From contig BNUQ01000040.1 of assembly GCA_025997475.1 (NCBI GenBank), positions 1-18,372 on the forward strand: a DNA stretch of 18,372 nt, read 5' to 3'. A program made the translations under genes and the position numbers. The DNA is from Planctomycetales bacterium (GTDB lineage: Bacteria > Planctomycetota > SZUA-567). Position 1 is the first letter of the stretch. Every line of letters begins with the position of its first letter. Shown here in pieces: positions 1-5,466 of the stretch. The notes under the pieces are model-generated. The model was not told the origin of the DNA. It saw nothing but the letters and a program-made list of their open reading frames with translations, and did not search any database.

Positions 1-255
1 GACGATGGCGGCAACCAAATTTTTGACGTCAACGGCAACGCCGCCAAGTGGGACATCGACACCTCCAAGTGCAACACGCTTTACGACATTATGGCGGTGG
101 TCGCCTTTGTCTTCGCACCGGACGTTAAAGCCGCTCTCCTGCATCGTGTAGGCGACCACCGCCATAATGTCGTAAAGCGTGTTGCACTTGGAGGTGTCGA
201 TGTCCCACTTGGCGGCGTTGCCGTTGACGTCAAAAATTTGGTTGCCGCCATCGTC
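1..255. repeat. Perfect 106-bp inverted repeat with 43-bp loop inside fliD, reaching the window edge
   Basis: Positions 1-106 are the exact reverse complement of 150-255, with the loop at 107-149. I compared the arms base by base and found no mismatch. The arm runs to base 1, so its true length cannot be known. The right arm and loop continue the fliD reading frame, whereas the left arm is a reversed copy, so the left arm is the foreign one. Perfect identity inside a coding gene, at the end of the sequence, is typical of a fold-back chimera from amplification or assembly. A real inverted duplication is the alternative. Confidence 0.95.
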
Positions 256-741
256 GGTCAGCGCGACGGTCAGAATGCCTTTGTTGATGCCGTCGCCGCC
301 GTTGAGCGTGGACAGTTGCGAATAGAGGTTGGCGGGCGCGGCGGTTTTCGCGCCGCTCGCGCCGGCGGGCAACACCGGATTGTCCATACTGGAAAAACCG
401 CCGCTCATATATTGAGTGCCGGACGCGAGTTGCCCGACCTTGAAGGTGTAAGTGCCGGGGATGGCGTTTTCGGTTACGTCGGCGGACAGCACGCTCTCGT
501 CGCTCGACACGGAGCCCTTGGTTTTCCACATCGAGTCCTTGGTCATCGTTTCGACCGAGGTGAGGAACTCTTTGAGCAACGAGTTGACGCTGTAATACGC
601 TTGCAGATAAAGATTTTCTTTCTCTTTCTGCGTTTCGAGCCGCTTCAGCGTGGACTTCTGAATATCGACGAGCGAACTGATGATGTTGTTGGTGTCCATA
701 CCGGAAGCCAAGCCGCCGATAGTTTGCGTGGGGATAGCCAT
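1..741 (-). CDS. fliD: FliD (HAP2) flagellar filament cap protein, N-terminal part, interrupted
   Basis: FliD caps the growing flagellar filament and promotes flagellin polymerisation outside the cell. The frame starts at ATG 741, preceded by AAAGGAG (about 747-753), and stays open to the window edge (247 codons). Residues 8-40 (IGGLASGMDTNNIISSLV, then a Lys/Glu-rich coiled-coil start) are the typical FliD N-terminus. Around residues 155-205 (GILTVAL, later TLYDIMAVVAYTMQESGFNV) lies a flagellin-hook-IN-like segment. Only about the first 212 codons (741 down to about 106) are credible FliD. From 106 to 1 the strand is the reverse complement of 150-255, so the frame there reads antisense of fliD itself (GDHRHNVVKRVALGG...) and is not native protein. 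The C-terminal two thirds of a normal FliD are absent. The gene stands alone behind a sigma-28-like promoter. The identification of the N-terminus is firm. Confidence 0.88.
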   Translation of the reverse strand, partial: MAIPTQTIGGLASGMDTNNIISSLVDIQKSTLKRLETQKEKENLYLQAYYSVNSLLKEFLTSVETMTKDSMWKTKGSVSSDESVLSADVTENAIPGTYTFKVGQLASGTQYMSGGFSSMDNPVLPAGASGAKTAAPANLYSQLSTLNGGDGINKGILTVALTDDGGNQIFDVNGNAAKWDIDTSKCNTLYDIMAVVAYTMQESGFNVRCEDKGDHRHNVVKRVALGGVDVPLGGVAVDVKNLVAAIV

Positions 742-775
742 AGTTTTCTCCTTTGCGGAATCCGTTCCGGTAAAT

Positions 776-817
776 TCAATTAACAATTAACAATTAACCA
801 TCATTGTTAATTGTTTG
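776..817. repeat. A/T heptamer repeat, palindromic (TTAACAA type), in the fliD leader
   Basis: The tract contains TTAACAA-type units with a 7-bp period, followed by the inverse TTGTTAA form (around 793-813), so it can fold into a hairpin. It lies between the fliD ribosome binding site and its candidate promoter. The same period and sequence recur at about 8327-8358, 10487-10522 and 10703-10740. Confidence 0.7.
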
Positions 818-886
818 AACGATTATCGTTCCCGCGCGCCGCGCATAAAGCGGCGAGCGGCGGCTAATCGTCAATTTGCAAGCGGA

Positions 887-913
887 TTATCGGACGTGAA
901 AGCGCGGACTTGA
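887..913 (-). promoter_or_regulatory. Candidate sigma-28 (FliA) promoter of fliD
   Basis: On the minus strand the motif TCAAGTCC (906-913) is followed by an 11-base spacer and TCCGATAA (887-894). The sigma-28 consensus is TAAAGTTT-N11-GCCGATAA, so the -35 matches at 5 of 8 positions, the -10 at 7 of 8, and the spacing is exact. Transcription would start near 880, giving a leader of about 140 bases that includes the A/T heptamer palindrome. The 742-1020 gap otherwise holds only repeats. FliA and FlgM are encoded nearby, which fits. This is a motif match only. Confidence 0.55.
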
Positions 914-961
914 ATCTTTTTTCGGGCGGCGGGAAACGCGCCGTCGGCAGTTGCGGGGTTT

Positions 962-1013
962 GACGGTCAATTCTCAACTCTCAACTTTTAACTTTCAAAT
1001 TTTAACTCTAATC
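962..1013. repeat. Heptamer-type repeat tract (TCTCAAC/TTTCAAC variants) downstream of lrgB
   Basis: A degenerate run of CAACTCT/CAACTTT/TAACTTT units with an approximate 7-bp period follows the 3' end of lrgB. It belongs to the family best seen at 3379-3441. No coding signal is present here. Confidence 0.65.
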
Positions 1014-1020
1014 TCCGTTC

Positions 1021-1731
1021 TTACAGCCCCAGCAGTTTGGCGACTAACGGCGCGACGAAGACCGTGAAGCCGCCGGTAACGCCGATTGCCAAGCCGCTCA
1101 TCGCGCCTTCGATTTTGCCGATTTCGAGCGCTTTCGCCGTGCCGATGGCGTGCGCCGTCGCGCCGAGCGCGATGCCCTGCGCCACCGGGTCGTTAATCCG
1201 GCAACGCCGGAACAACCACGGTCCGATGATGGCGCCAATCGTGCCGGTAACGATGACCGCCACCAACGTCAGCGGCGAACTGCCGCCGAGTTTGCTCGAA
1301 ATTTCCACCGCGATTGCCGTCGTTACCGCTTTCGGCATCACCGAAATCACCGTCAATTTTCCCAAGCCGACCGCCAGCGCGAGCAACGTCGTGGTGCACA
1401 CGCCCAAAATCGCCCCCGCCGCCGTGCCGAACAAAATCGACCGGTAATGTCGCCGCAACAAATGCAAACTTTGATAAAGCGGTATCCCCAGCGCGACCGT
1501 CGCCGGCGTGATTAACATATTCAGAAACTTGCCGCCCTCGTAATAGTCCTCGTAAGGAATCCCCGTTACCGTCAAAAATAAAATCCCCAAACCAATCGCC
1601 ACCACTAACGGCGACAGCACCGGATTGGGAAATTTGCGATAAAGCAACACTCCTAATAAATACACCCAAATCGACAGCAATAAGCCGAACATTAAATTGC
1701 CGGTCAGGGAATGAATGAGCGTGTGGGACAT
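1021..1731 (-). CDS. lrgB: LrgB/CidB/YohK-family inner membrane protein
   Basis: LrgB proteins are polytopic membrane partners of the holin-like LrgA. They are linked to control of murein hydrolase activity and, in some bacteria and in plant plastids, to transport of glycolate or pyruvate-type small acids. The protein has 236 residues from ATG 1731, the normal family length, with about six to seven hydrophobic segments. The conserved family blocks are visible: MLITPATVALGIPLYQ, SVMPKAVTTAIAVEIS and GATAHAIGTAKALE. I chose ATG 1731 (MSHTLIHSL) because the longer frame to 1779 reads through a dispersed CTCCGTG repeat. No strong Shine-Dalgarno is seen. It follows lrgA by 90 bp in the same direction, the usual lrgA-lrgB pair. 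Which of the family roles applies cannot be told from sequence. Confidence 0.9.
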   Translation of the reverse strand: MSHTLIHSLTGNLMFGLLLSIWVYLLGVLLYRKFPNPVLSPLVVAIGLGILFLTVTGIPYEDYYEGGKFLNMLITPATVALGIPLYQSLHLLRRHYRSILFGTAAGAILGVCTTTLLALAVGLGKLTVISVMPKAVTTAIAVEISSKLGGSSPLTLVAVIVTGTIGAIIGPWLFRRCRINDPVAQGIALGATAHAIGTAKALEIGKIEGAMSGLAIGVTGGFTVFVAPLVAKLLGL

Positions 1732-1758
1732 TTTTGGTCTCGTTGGTTTTTTTGTTTC

Positions 1759-1788
1759 TCGCGGAGGCACGGAGAACACGGAGAAATT
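1759..1788. repeat. Short dispersed-type repeat (CACGGAGAA x2) between lrgA and lrgB
   Basis: Two tandem CACGGAGAA units preceded by CGCGGAGG (minus strand: TTCTCCGTG, TTCTCCGTG, CCTCCGCG) sit in the 90-bp lrgA-lrgB gap. Similar strings occur as intergenic repeats in many environmental genomes, from general memory. It overlaps the spurious 5' extension of lrgB, which argues for the downstream start. Confidence 0.55.
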
Positions 1789-1821
1789 TAATATGGAACA
1801 ACCGCGTTGGGATAAGTTCTT

Positions 1822-2271
1822 TTATTTACCGTCGTCAATTTTCGCCAACGGCGTTAGTTCTTCCGCGATAAATTCTCGGCTCAAAATCAGCGTCGTGGCG
1901 TTGTCGGCGACGGCAGGCGCCGGCGTTTCGTAGCGGCGTTTGACGAACTGCACCGTCAGCCCGACCGCCACTTGGCAGAGCGCCGCCGTTACGCCGAGAA
2001 TGAGCAGTAAAATCCACCACGTTTCGGCGATTAAATCAAAATGCAACATTACCCCGATGCCCGCCGGCACGAATAAAATCGTCAGATTTTCCACTAAAAA
2101 TTTGCCGACCGCTTCGACTTGTTCGACGCGAACGACGCCTCGGCAGAGGGCGAGAAACAACAACAACATCCCGATGACGCTCCCCGGAACCGGCAGTCCG
2201 CTCAACTTCGACGCGACTTCGCCGAGAAAGGAAAACAGCAGGATGATGAAAATTTCGCGGTAGATTTTCAT
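1822..2271 (-). CDS. lrgA: LrgA/CidA-family holin-like membrane protein
   Basis: This is the small, four-helix holin-like partner of LrgB, acting in the cytoplasmic membrane. The protein has 149 residues. The N-terminal hydrophobic segment and the family block LSGLPVPGSVIGMLLLFLAL are at about 24-43, followed by LTILFVPAGIGVMLHFDLI at about 63-81 and a last hydrophobic segment at about 86-110. The C-terminal 40 residues (KRRYETPAPAVADNAT...) are a hydrophilic tail, a little longer than typical. The start at ATG 2271 gives the typical short N-terminus, although no clear ribosome binding site precedes it. The gene lies 42 bp after rbfA and 90 bp before lrgB, all co-directional, so they probably share a transcript. 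Family assignment is firm; the physiological role is inferred. Confidence 0.9.
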   Translation of the reverse strand: MKIYREIFIILLFSFLGEVASKLSGLPVPGSVIGMLLLFLALCRGVVRVEQVEAVGKFLVENLTILFVPAGIGVMLHFDLIAETWWILLLILGVTAALCQVAVGLTVQFVKRRYETPAPAVADNATTLILSREFIAEELTPLAKIDDGK

Positions 2272-2313
2272 GGGAATTGAAGAGGGGGCGGACTTATTTT
2301 TTCTCTCGCAAAA

Positions 2314-2757
2314 TCACGCCAAATCCCTCGGTAACGGCGGGAAATCGCCGATTTTTTCGGCGTCGGCGGCGGAAGCGTCGGCGTCCGCCGTTTCGTCAAC
2401 CGCGGCGGGGTGCGGGTCGCCGGCGCGGGCTTCGTCGATTAACCGGCTCATTTCGTCCAACGTCGCGACTTCGCTGTCCAACACAAAAATCAGGCGCGGA
2501 ATGATGCGCGTCGCCAAGAATTTGCCCAAACGCGAGCGGATAAAACCGCTCGCGCGCGCCAGAATGTCCAAATTGCGTTGCGCTTCGCCGGCGTCGCCGA
2601 AAACGCTGACGAAAATCCGCGCGTCGCGCAAATCCGGCGCGATGTCGGCGCGCGTTACCGTAACAAAGCCTATCCGGTCGATTTTGATTTCCCGAATAAT
2701 CCCGCTGATTTCCCGCACCAAAAACGAATTCAACCGCGCCTGCCGCCGTGTGCTCAT
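2314..2757 (-). CDS. rbfA: Ribosome-binding factor A (30S maturation)
   Basis: RbfA binds the 30S subunit and assists 16S rRNA 5'-end maturation, notably in the cold. The start is ATG 2757 (MSTRRQARLNSFLVREIS), with a GGGGGA ribosome site at about 2763-2768. The longer frame to 2802 runs into flgM and lacks such support. The KH-like RbfA fold is visible: an N-terminal helix with REISGIIREIKIDRIGFVTVTRADIAPDLRDARIFVSVFG, then ALIL-type helices and RLGKFLATRIIPRLIFVLD, near residues 10-95. The family is about 120 residues; here 147, because of an acidic Ala/Asp-rich tail (DETADADASAADAEK). Only 13 bp separate it from the flgM stop, so the two are translationally close. Linkage to flgM rather than to nusA-infB-truB is unusual. 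Confidence 0.92.
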   Translation of the reverse strand: MSTRRQARLNSFLVREISGIIREIKIDRIGFVTVTRADIAPDLRDARIFVSVFGDAGEAQRNLDILARASGFIRSRLGKFLATRIIPRLIFVLDSEVATLDEMSRLIDEARAGDPHPAAVDETADADASAADAEKIGDFPPLPRDLA

Positions 2758-2770
2758 CGCTCTCTCCCCC

Positions 2771-3040
2771 TTATTGCGCCAACTCGTCGAGTGCGCGGTC
2801 AAGCGCGCGGTCGAGTTTTTGCGGCGTCAGATACGTGCCGGCGTTTAATTCCGCGCGGATGGCGCTGATTTTTTTCAGCCGCGCCGCCGACGCCGGGTCG
2901 CTCCGCACCCGCATCACGTCGCTCGACAATGCCAAACAGTCCTCTCCCCGCGCCGTTTTAGGAAATTCGTATCTTTGCTTCGCCTTCCCCAACGCCGTCG
3001 CCGCCGCTTGTTGACTTACTCCCGCCACGTGGTCAATCAT
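2771..3040 (-). CDS. flgM: FlgM-like anti-sigma-28 factor
   Basis: FlgM holds FliA inactive until the hook is complete and FlgM is exported through the flagellar secretion system. The protein has 89 residues, a typical length. The diagnostic C-terminal half is present: CLALSSDVMRVRS (about 35-47), then KKISAIRAELNAGTYLTP (about 56-73) and a last helix DRALDRALDELAQ, matching the FlgM pattern KV..IR..I..G.Y......A..LL. Two ATGs compete. AGGAGG at 3048-3053 lies 1 base from ATG 3046 but 7 bases from ATG 3040, so 3040 is the better start. A sigma-28-like promoter lies at 3120-3147. The next gene downstream is rbfA, and the fliA gene for its target lies immediately upstream across a repeat-filled gap. 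The assignment rests on motif and context. Confidence 0.8.
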   Translation of the reverse strand: MIDHVAGVSQQAAATALGKAKQRYEFPKTARGEDCLALSSDVMRVRSDPASAARLKKISAIRAELNAGTYLTPQKLDRALDRALDELAQ

Positions 3041-3119
3041 CTTCATTCCTCCTATTTTCCCCCGAAAACTAAAACTTTAATTTTTCCCGCGTTTTCCGCT
3101 CACAGTTGCCTCGCCCCCG

Positions 3120-3147
3120 CTATCGACCAACGCAAGCGAAAACTTTA
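3120..3147 (-). promoter_or_regulatory. Candidate sigma-28 (FliA) promoter of flgM-rbfA-lrgAB
   Basis: On the minus strand an exact TAAAGTTT (3140-3147) is followed after 12 bases by GTCGATAG (3120-3127). The -35 is a perfect match to the sigma-28 consensus and the -10 matches GCCGATAA at 6 of 8 positions; the spacer is one base longer than the usual 11. The start site would be near 3113, about 73 bases before ATG 3040. A second TAAAGTTT (about 3071-3078) has no acceptable -10. FlgM genes are commonly autoregulated by FliA, which supports the call. Confidence 0.6.
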
Positions 3148-3193
3148 ATAATTTTTTTATTTTTTTTCGCGAAGCAAACCGCGGGGAAATGCT

Positions 3194-3369
3194 CTATTCA
3201 ATTGCCACGCCCTTTAGGGCGTGGATAGCATCCCCACTAAAAAGGGCTTTAGCCCAAATAAACCATTCGGCTAAAGCCAATGGAATAAGGCAACATTTTT
3301 ATTTTGGGCTAAAGCCCATTTCTTTTTTTGACCGCTCACCACGCCTTAAAAGGCGTGGCAATTGAATAG
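3194..3369. repeat. 176-bp BIME/MITE-like palindromic element between fliA and flgM
   Basis: The ends are a perfect 18-bp inverted repeat: CTATTCAATTGCCACGCC at 3194-3211 and its complement at 3352-3369. Each end also forms its own hairpin, CCACGCCC/GGGCGTGG at 3205-3224 and CCACGCCTT/AAGGCGTGG at 3339-3358. Inside are further short palindromes of the type GGGCTTTAGCCC and GGGCTAAAGCCC (about 3244-3255 and 3306-3317). Clusters of GC hairpins with TTTA/TAAA loops resemble REP/BIME elements mobilised by RAYT-type TnpA proteins. No such gene is in the window. There is no coding sequence in 3047-3443. Confidence 0.85.
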
Positions 3370-3378
3370 GGCAACCAC

Positions 3379-3446
3379 TTCCAACTTCCAACTTCCAACT
3401 TCCAACTTCCAACTTCCAACTCTCAACTCTCAACTTTCAACTCTCA
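3379..3446. repeat. Heptamer tandem repeat (6x TTCCAAC, then TCTCAAC/TTTCAAC) at the fliA stop
   Basis: Nine consecutive 7-bp units run from 3379 to 3441: six identical TTCCAAC, two TCTCAAC and one TTTCAAC, followed by a partial unit. The fliA stop codon (TGA on the minus strand, 3444-3446) is formed inside that partial unit. This is the clearest example of the heptamer family seen in most gaps of this window and resembles the STRR-type heptamers described in cyanobacteria. Confidence 0.92.
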
Positions 3447-4223
3447 CATATAAATCCCCTGCCGCTTCATATTGCGTTTAATTTTCGCAATCATCGCCGT
3501 ATGGAGTTGGCTGACGCGGCTTTCCGACACCTTCATCACCCGCCCGATTTCCCGCAACGTCAACTCTTCATTGTAATACAAAACCATCAGCAATTTTTCT
3601 TTTTCGTCCAACATTCCGAAAATCATTTCGACGATTTCCGCCATTTCTAAATTGCGCCCCGGCGAGTCGTCGCGGCGTTTCAGCGCCAGCAATTCCAAAA
3701 ATCCCGCCTCCGCGCCGCCGCCGTCTTCGCCGCCGTCGTCGGCGCGGGCATTGAAACTGACCACGCGCGTCGCCTGCCGCCCCGTTTCCGCGTCCCAGTA
3801 TTCGTCCATCGTCAGCCCCGCCGCTTCGGCGATGCTTTCGTCGGTCAGCGCGGAGCCGTCGTTGTTTAATTTCACCTCGGCGGCGTTGATTTTGTTCACG
3901 CGGTCGCGCGTAACCCGCCCCAGCATATCGTTGCGGCGCAAGTCGTCGATAATCGCGCCGCGAATCCGCGTCAGCGCGTAAGTCGTAAATTTCGCCTCGC
4001 GGCTCGGGTCGAATTTTTCCACCGCCGCGAGCAAGCCGAAACAACCGGCGGAATACAACTCGTCGCGGTCGATAAAACCGGGAACGTTCATCGACAGCCG
4101 CCCGACGGTGATTTTCACCATCGGCAAATAGGACTCGACCAACGCCTCATACGCGGCGCGGTCGCCCCGGCGATACTTTTCCCACAATTCTTTGTTCTGC
4201 TCGTCGAGGTCGATTTCCGCCAT
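3444..4223 (-). CDS. fliA: RNA polymerase sigma factor FliA/WhiG family (sigma-28)
   Basis: This sigma factor directs RNA polymerase to late flagellar promoters and is the target of FlgM. The protein has 259 residues from ATG 4223. Regions seen in order: region 2 (LPMVKITVGRLSMNVPGFIDRDELYSAGCFGLLAAVEKFDPSREAKFTTYALTRIRGAIIDDLRR, about 33-97), region 3 (about 110-140, SIAEAAGLTMDEY) and region 4 with a helix-turn-helix (LDEKEKLLMVLYYNEELTLREIGRVMKVSESRVSQLH, about 206-243). A Gly/Asp-rich insert (DDGGEDGGGAEAG) links regions 3 and 4. The start could also be GTG 4232; ATG 4223 is preferred because neither has a Shine-Dalgarno. The stop lies in the heptamer repeat. Regulation by FlgM is inferred from the family and from the adjacent flgM. 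Confidence 0.93.
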   Translation of the reverse strand: MAEIDLDEQNKELWEKYRRGDRAAYEALVESYLPMVKITVGRLSMNVPGFIDRDELYSAGCFGLLAAVEKFDPSREAKFTTYALTRIRGAIIDDLRRNDMLGRVTRDRVNKINAAEVKLNNDGSALTDESIAEAAGLTMDEYWDAETGRQATRVVSFNARADDGGEDGGGAEAGFLELLALKRRDDSPGRNLEMAEIVEMIFGMLDEKEKLLMVLYYNEELTLREIGRVMKVSESRVSQLHTAMIAKIKRNMKRQGIYM

Positions 4224-4237
4224 TTTTTTCACCGATA

Positions 4238-4363
4238 GAGTTTAGAGTTAAGAGTTTAGAGTTAAACAAAGGTTGCGCTTCGCGCATTATTAAAATAACT
4301 CCACTGCTCAACTCTCAACTCTAACCTCTAAACTTTCAACTCTAAACTCTCAACTCTACGCTC
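4238..4363. repeat. Heptamer inverted-arm element, copy 1 (core AGGTTGCGCTTCGCGC)
   Basis: A left arm of GAGTTTAGAGTT-type units is followed by a core (AGGTTGCGCTTCGCGC, ATTATTAAAATAA, CTCCACTGCTCAAC) and a right arm of the complementary CAACTCT/TAAACTCT units. The same architecture and core recur at 5365-5466 and 15832-15931, with a shortened version at 14475-14551. It fills the gap between lptB and fliA, so any fliA promoter would lie within or beyond it; none was recognised. Confidence 0.8.
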
Positions 4364-4373
4364 TTACTAATTA

Positions 4374-5348
4374 CTACTTTTCCCCGTTTTCATTCGCTTC
4401 GACCGGTTTTTTTTCCGGCGGCGTCTCTTTGCGCGCCGTCGGCGAAATGGTTTTGGTCAGCGCGGCGCGGTGCGCGGTTTCTTCCTGATAAAATTTTTCG
4501 CTGGTGGCGTGGCGGTGCTGTTCTTCTTCTTGCCGGATAATCAGCGTCGTGCGCCCGATGCGGGGCGCGGGCGCCGCCGCGCTCTTTTCGGCAATCTGTT
4601 GCCGCAAATTCTGAAACGCCGCGCCGAATTGGTCGAACTTATCGCCGAGATACAGCCGTTGCGCCTGCTTGTCGTTAATCAAATCCTCCGGCGTGCCGTG
4701 TTTGAGCACGCGCCCGTCGTGAATGATATACACGCGGTCGGCAATCGTGAACGTCTCAAAAACGTTGTGGTCGGTGATGAGAATGCTCATACCGCGGGCG
4801 CGGAGCGAGGCGATAATTTTTTGAATGTCGGCGCACGCTTTCGGGTCCACGCCGGAAAACGGCTCGTCCAACAACAAAATCGCCGGATTGGTAATCAGCG
4901 CGCGCGCGATTTCGAGCCGCCGTTTTTCGCCGCCGGAGAGCGTGTGGGCGCGGCTGGCGGCGAGGCGCGTCAAGCCCAAATCGGAGAGCAATTCGGCGAG
5001 GCGCTGTTGGCGCTCCTGCCGGTTTAGCGGTTGCGTTTCGAGCACCGCCATTAAATTTTCTTCGACTTTGAGATTGCGGAAAATGCTCGGCTCCTGCGCC
5101 AAATAGCCCATTCCGCGCCGGACGCGCCGGAACATCGGCAGGCGCGAAACGACTTCGTCGTTGCATTTCACTTCGCCGGCTTCGGCGCGAATCATTCCCA
5201 TCACCATCCGAAACGTCGTGCTTTTGCCGGCGCCGTTCGGTCCGAGCAACCCGACGATTTCGGCTTGCCCGACGTGAAAATCAACGTTATCGACGACGCG
5301 TCGCCCGTTGTAGGTCTTCTGCAAGCCGCGCACTTCAAGTAGAGGCAT
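4374..5348 (-). CDS. lptB: LptB, ATPase of the LPS export ABC transporter, with C-terminal extension
   Basis: LptB hydrolyses ATP on the cytoplasmic face of LptFG to drive lipopolysaccharide to the outer membrane. All ABC motifs are present: Walker A GPNGAGKST (36-44), Q-loop Gln85, signature LSGGEKRR (137-144), Walker B LLLDEPFSGVDP (158-169) and switch His194. The block YLAQEPSIFRNLKVEEN and the ending RLYLGDKF (about 231-238) are typical of LptB, which is usually about 240 residues. This protein has 324, the extra 86 being a charged, Ala/Glu/Lys-rich tail (IIRQEEEQHRHATSEKF..., ending PVEANENGEK). The start at ATG 5348 has AAAGGT 6-11 bases upstream. Neighbours cbiM and fliA are unrelated, and lptA/lptC are not in the window. 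Confidence 0.92.
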   Translation of the reverse strand: MPLLEVRGLQKTYNGRRVVDNVDFHVGQAEIVGLLGPNGAGKSTTFRMVMGMIRAEAGEVKCNDEVVSRLPMFRRVRRGMGYLAQEPSIFRNLKVEENLMAVLETQPLNRQERQQRLAELLSDLGLTRLAASRAHTLSGGEKRRLEIARALITNPAILLLDEPFSGVDPKACADIQKIIASLRARGMSILITDHNVFETFTIADRVYIIHDGRVLKHGTPEDLINDKQAQRLYLGDKFDQFGAAFQNLRQQIAEKSAAAPAPRIGRTTLIIRQEEEQHRHATSEKFYQEETAHRAALTKTISPTARKETPPEKKPVEANENGEK

Positions 5349-5364
5349 AAGTTACCTTTCAATG

Positions 5365-5466
5365 GAGAGTTTAGAGATTAGAGTTTAGAGTTGAGCCGAG
5401 GTTGCGCTTCGCGCATTATTAAAGTAATTCCATCGCTAAACTCTCAACTCTGAACTCTCAACTTTT
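5365..5466. repeat. Heptamer inverted-arm element, copy 2, overlapping the cbiM stop
   Basis: GAGTTTAGAG-type left arm units, the core AGGTTGCGCTTCGCGC followed by ATTATTAAAGTAATTCCATCGCT, then CTCTCAAC/TCTGAAC right-arm units. The cbiM stop codon (TGA on the minus strand, 5458-5460) is made by the GTTGAGA unit at the outer end. Apart from this element the 5349-5457 gap holds only the lptB ribosome site. Confidence 0.8.

Noticed and set aside
91..783. 230-codon open frame on the plus strand
   Set aside because: It is antisense to fliD and crosses the artificial inverted repeat; the minus-strand frame has a clear FliD N-terminus and ribosome site.
1732..1779. Upstream extension of lrgB (MFSVPPRETKK...)
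   Set aside because: It is translated from a dispersed CTCCGTG repeat and is hydrophilic; LrgB proteins start close to the first membrane helix.
3379..3441. CRISPR-like array
   Set aside because: The unit is only 7 bp and there are no spacers; it is a simple tandem heptamer.
4224..4232. GTG start of fliA three codons upstream
   Set aside because: Neither start has a ribosome site and ATG is the likelier codon; the difference is only three residues, so it remains possible.
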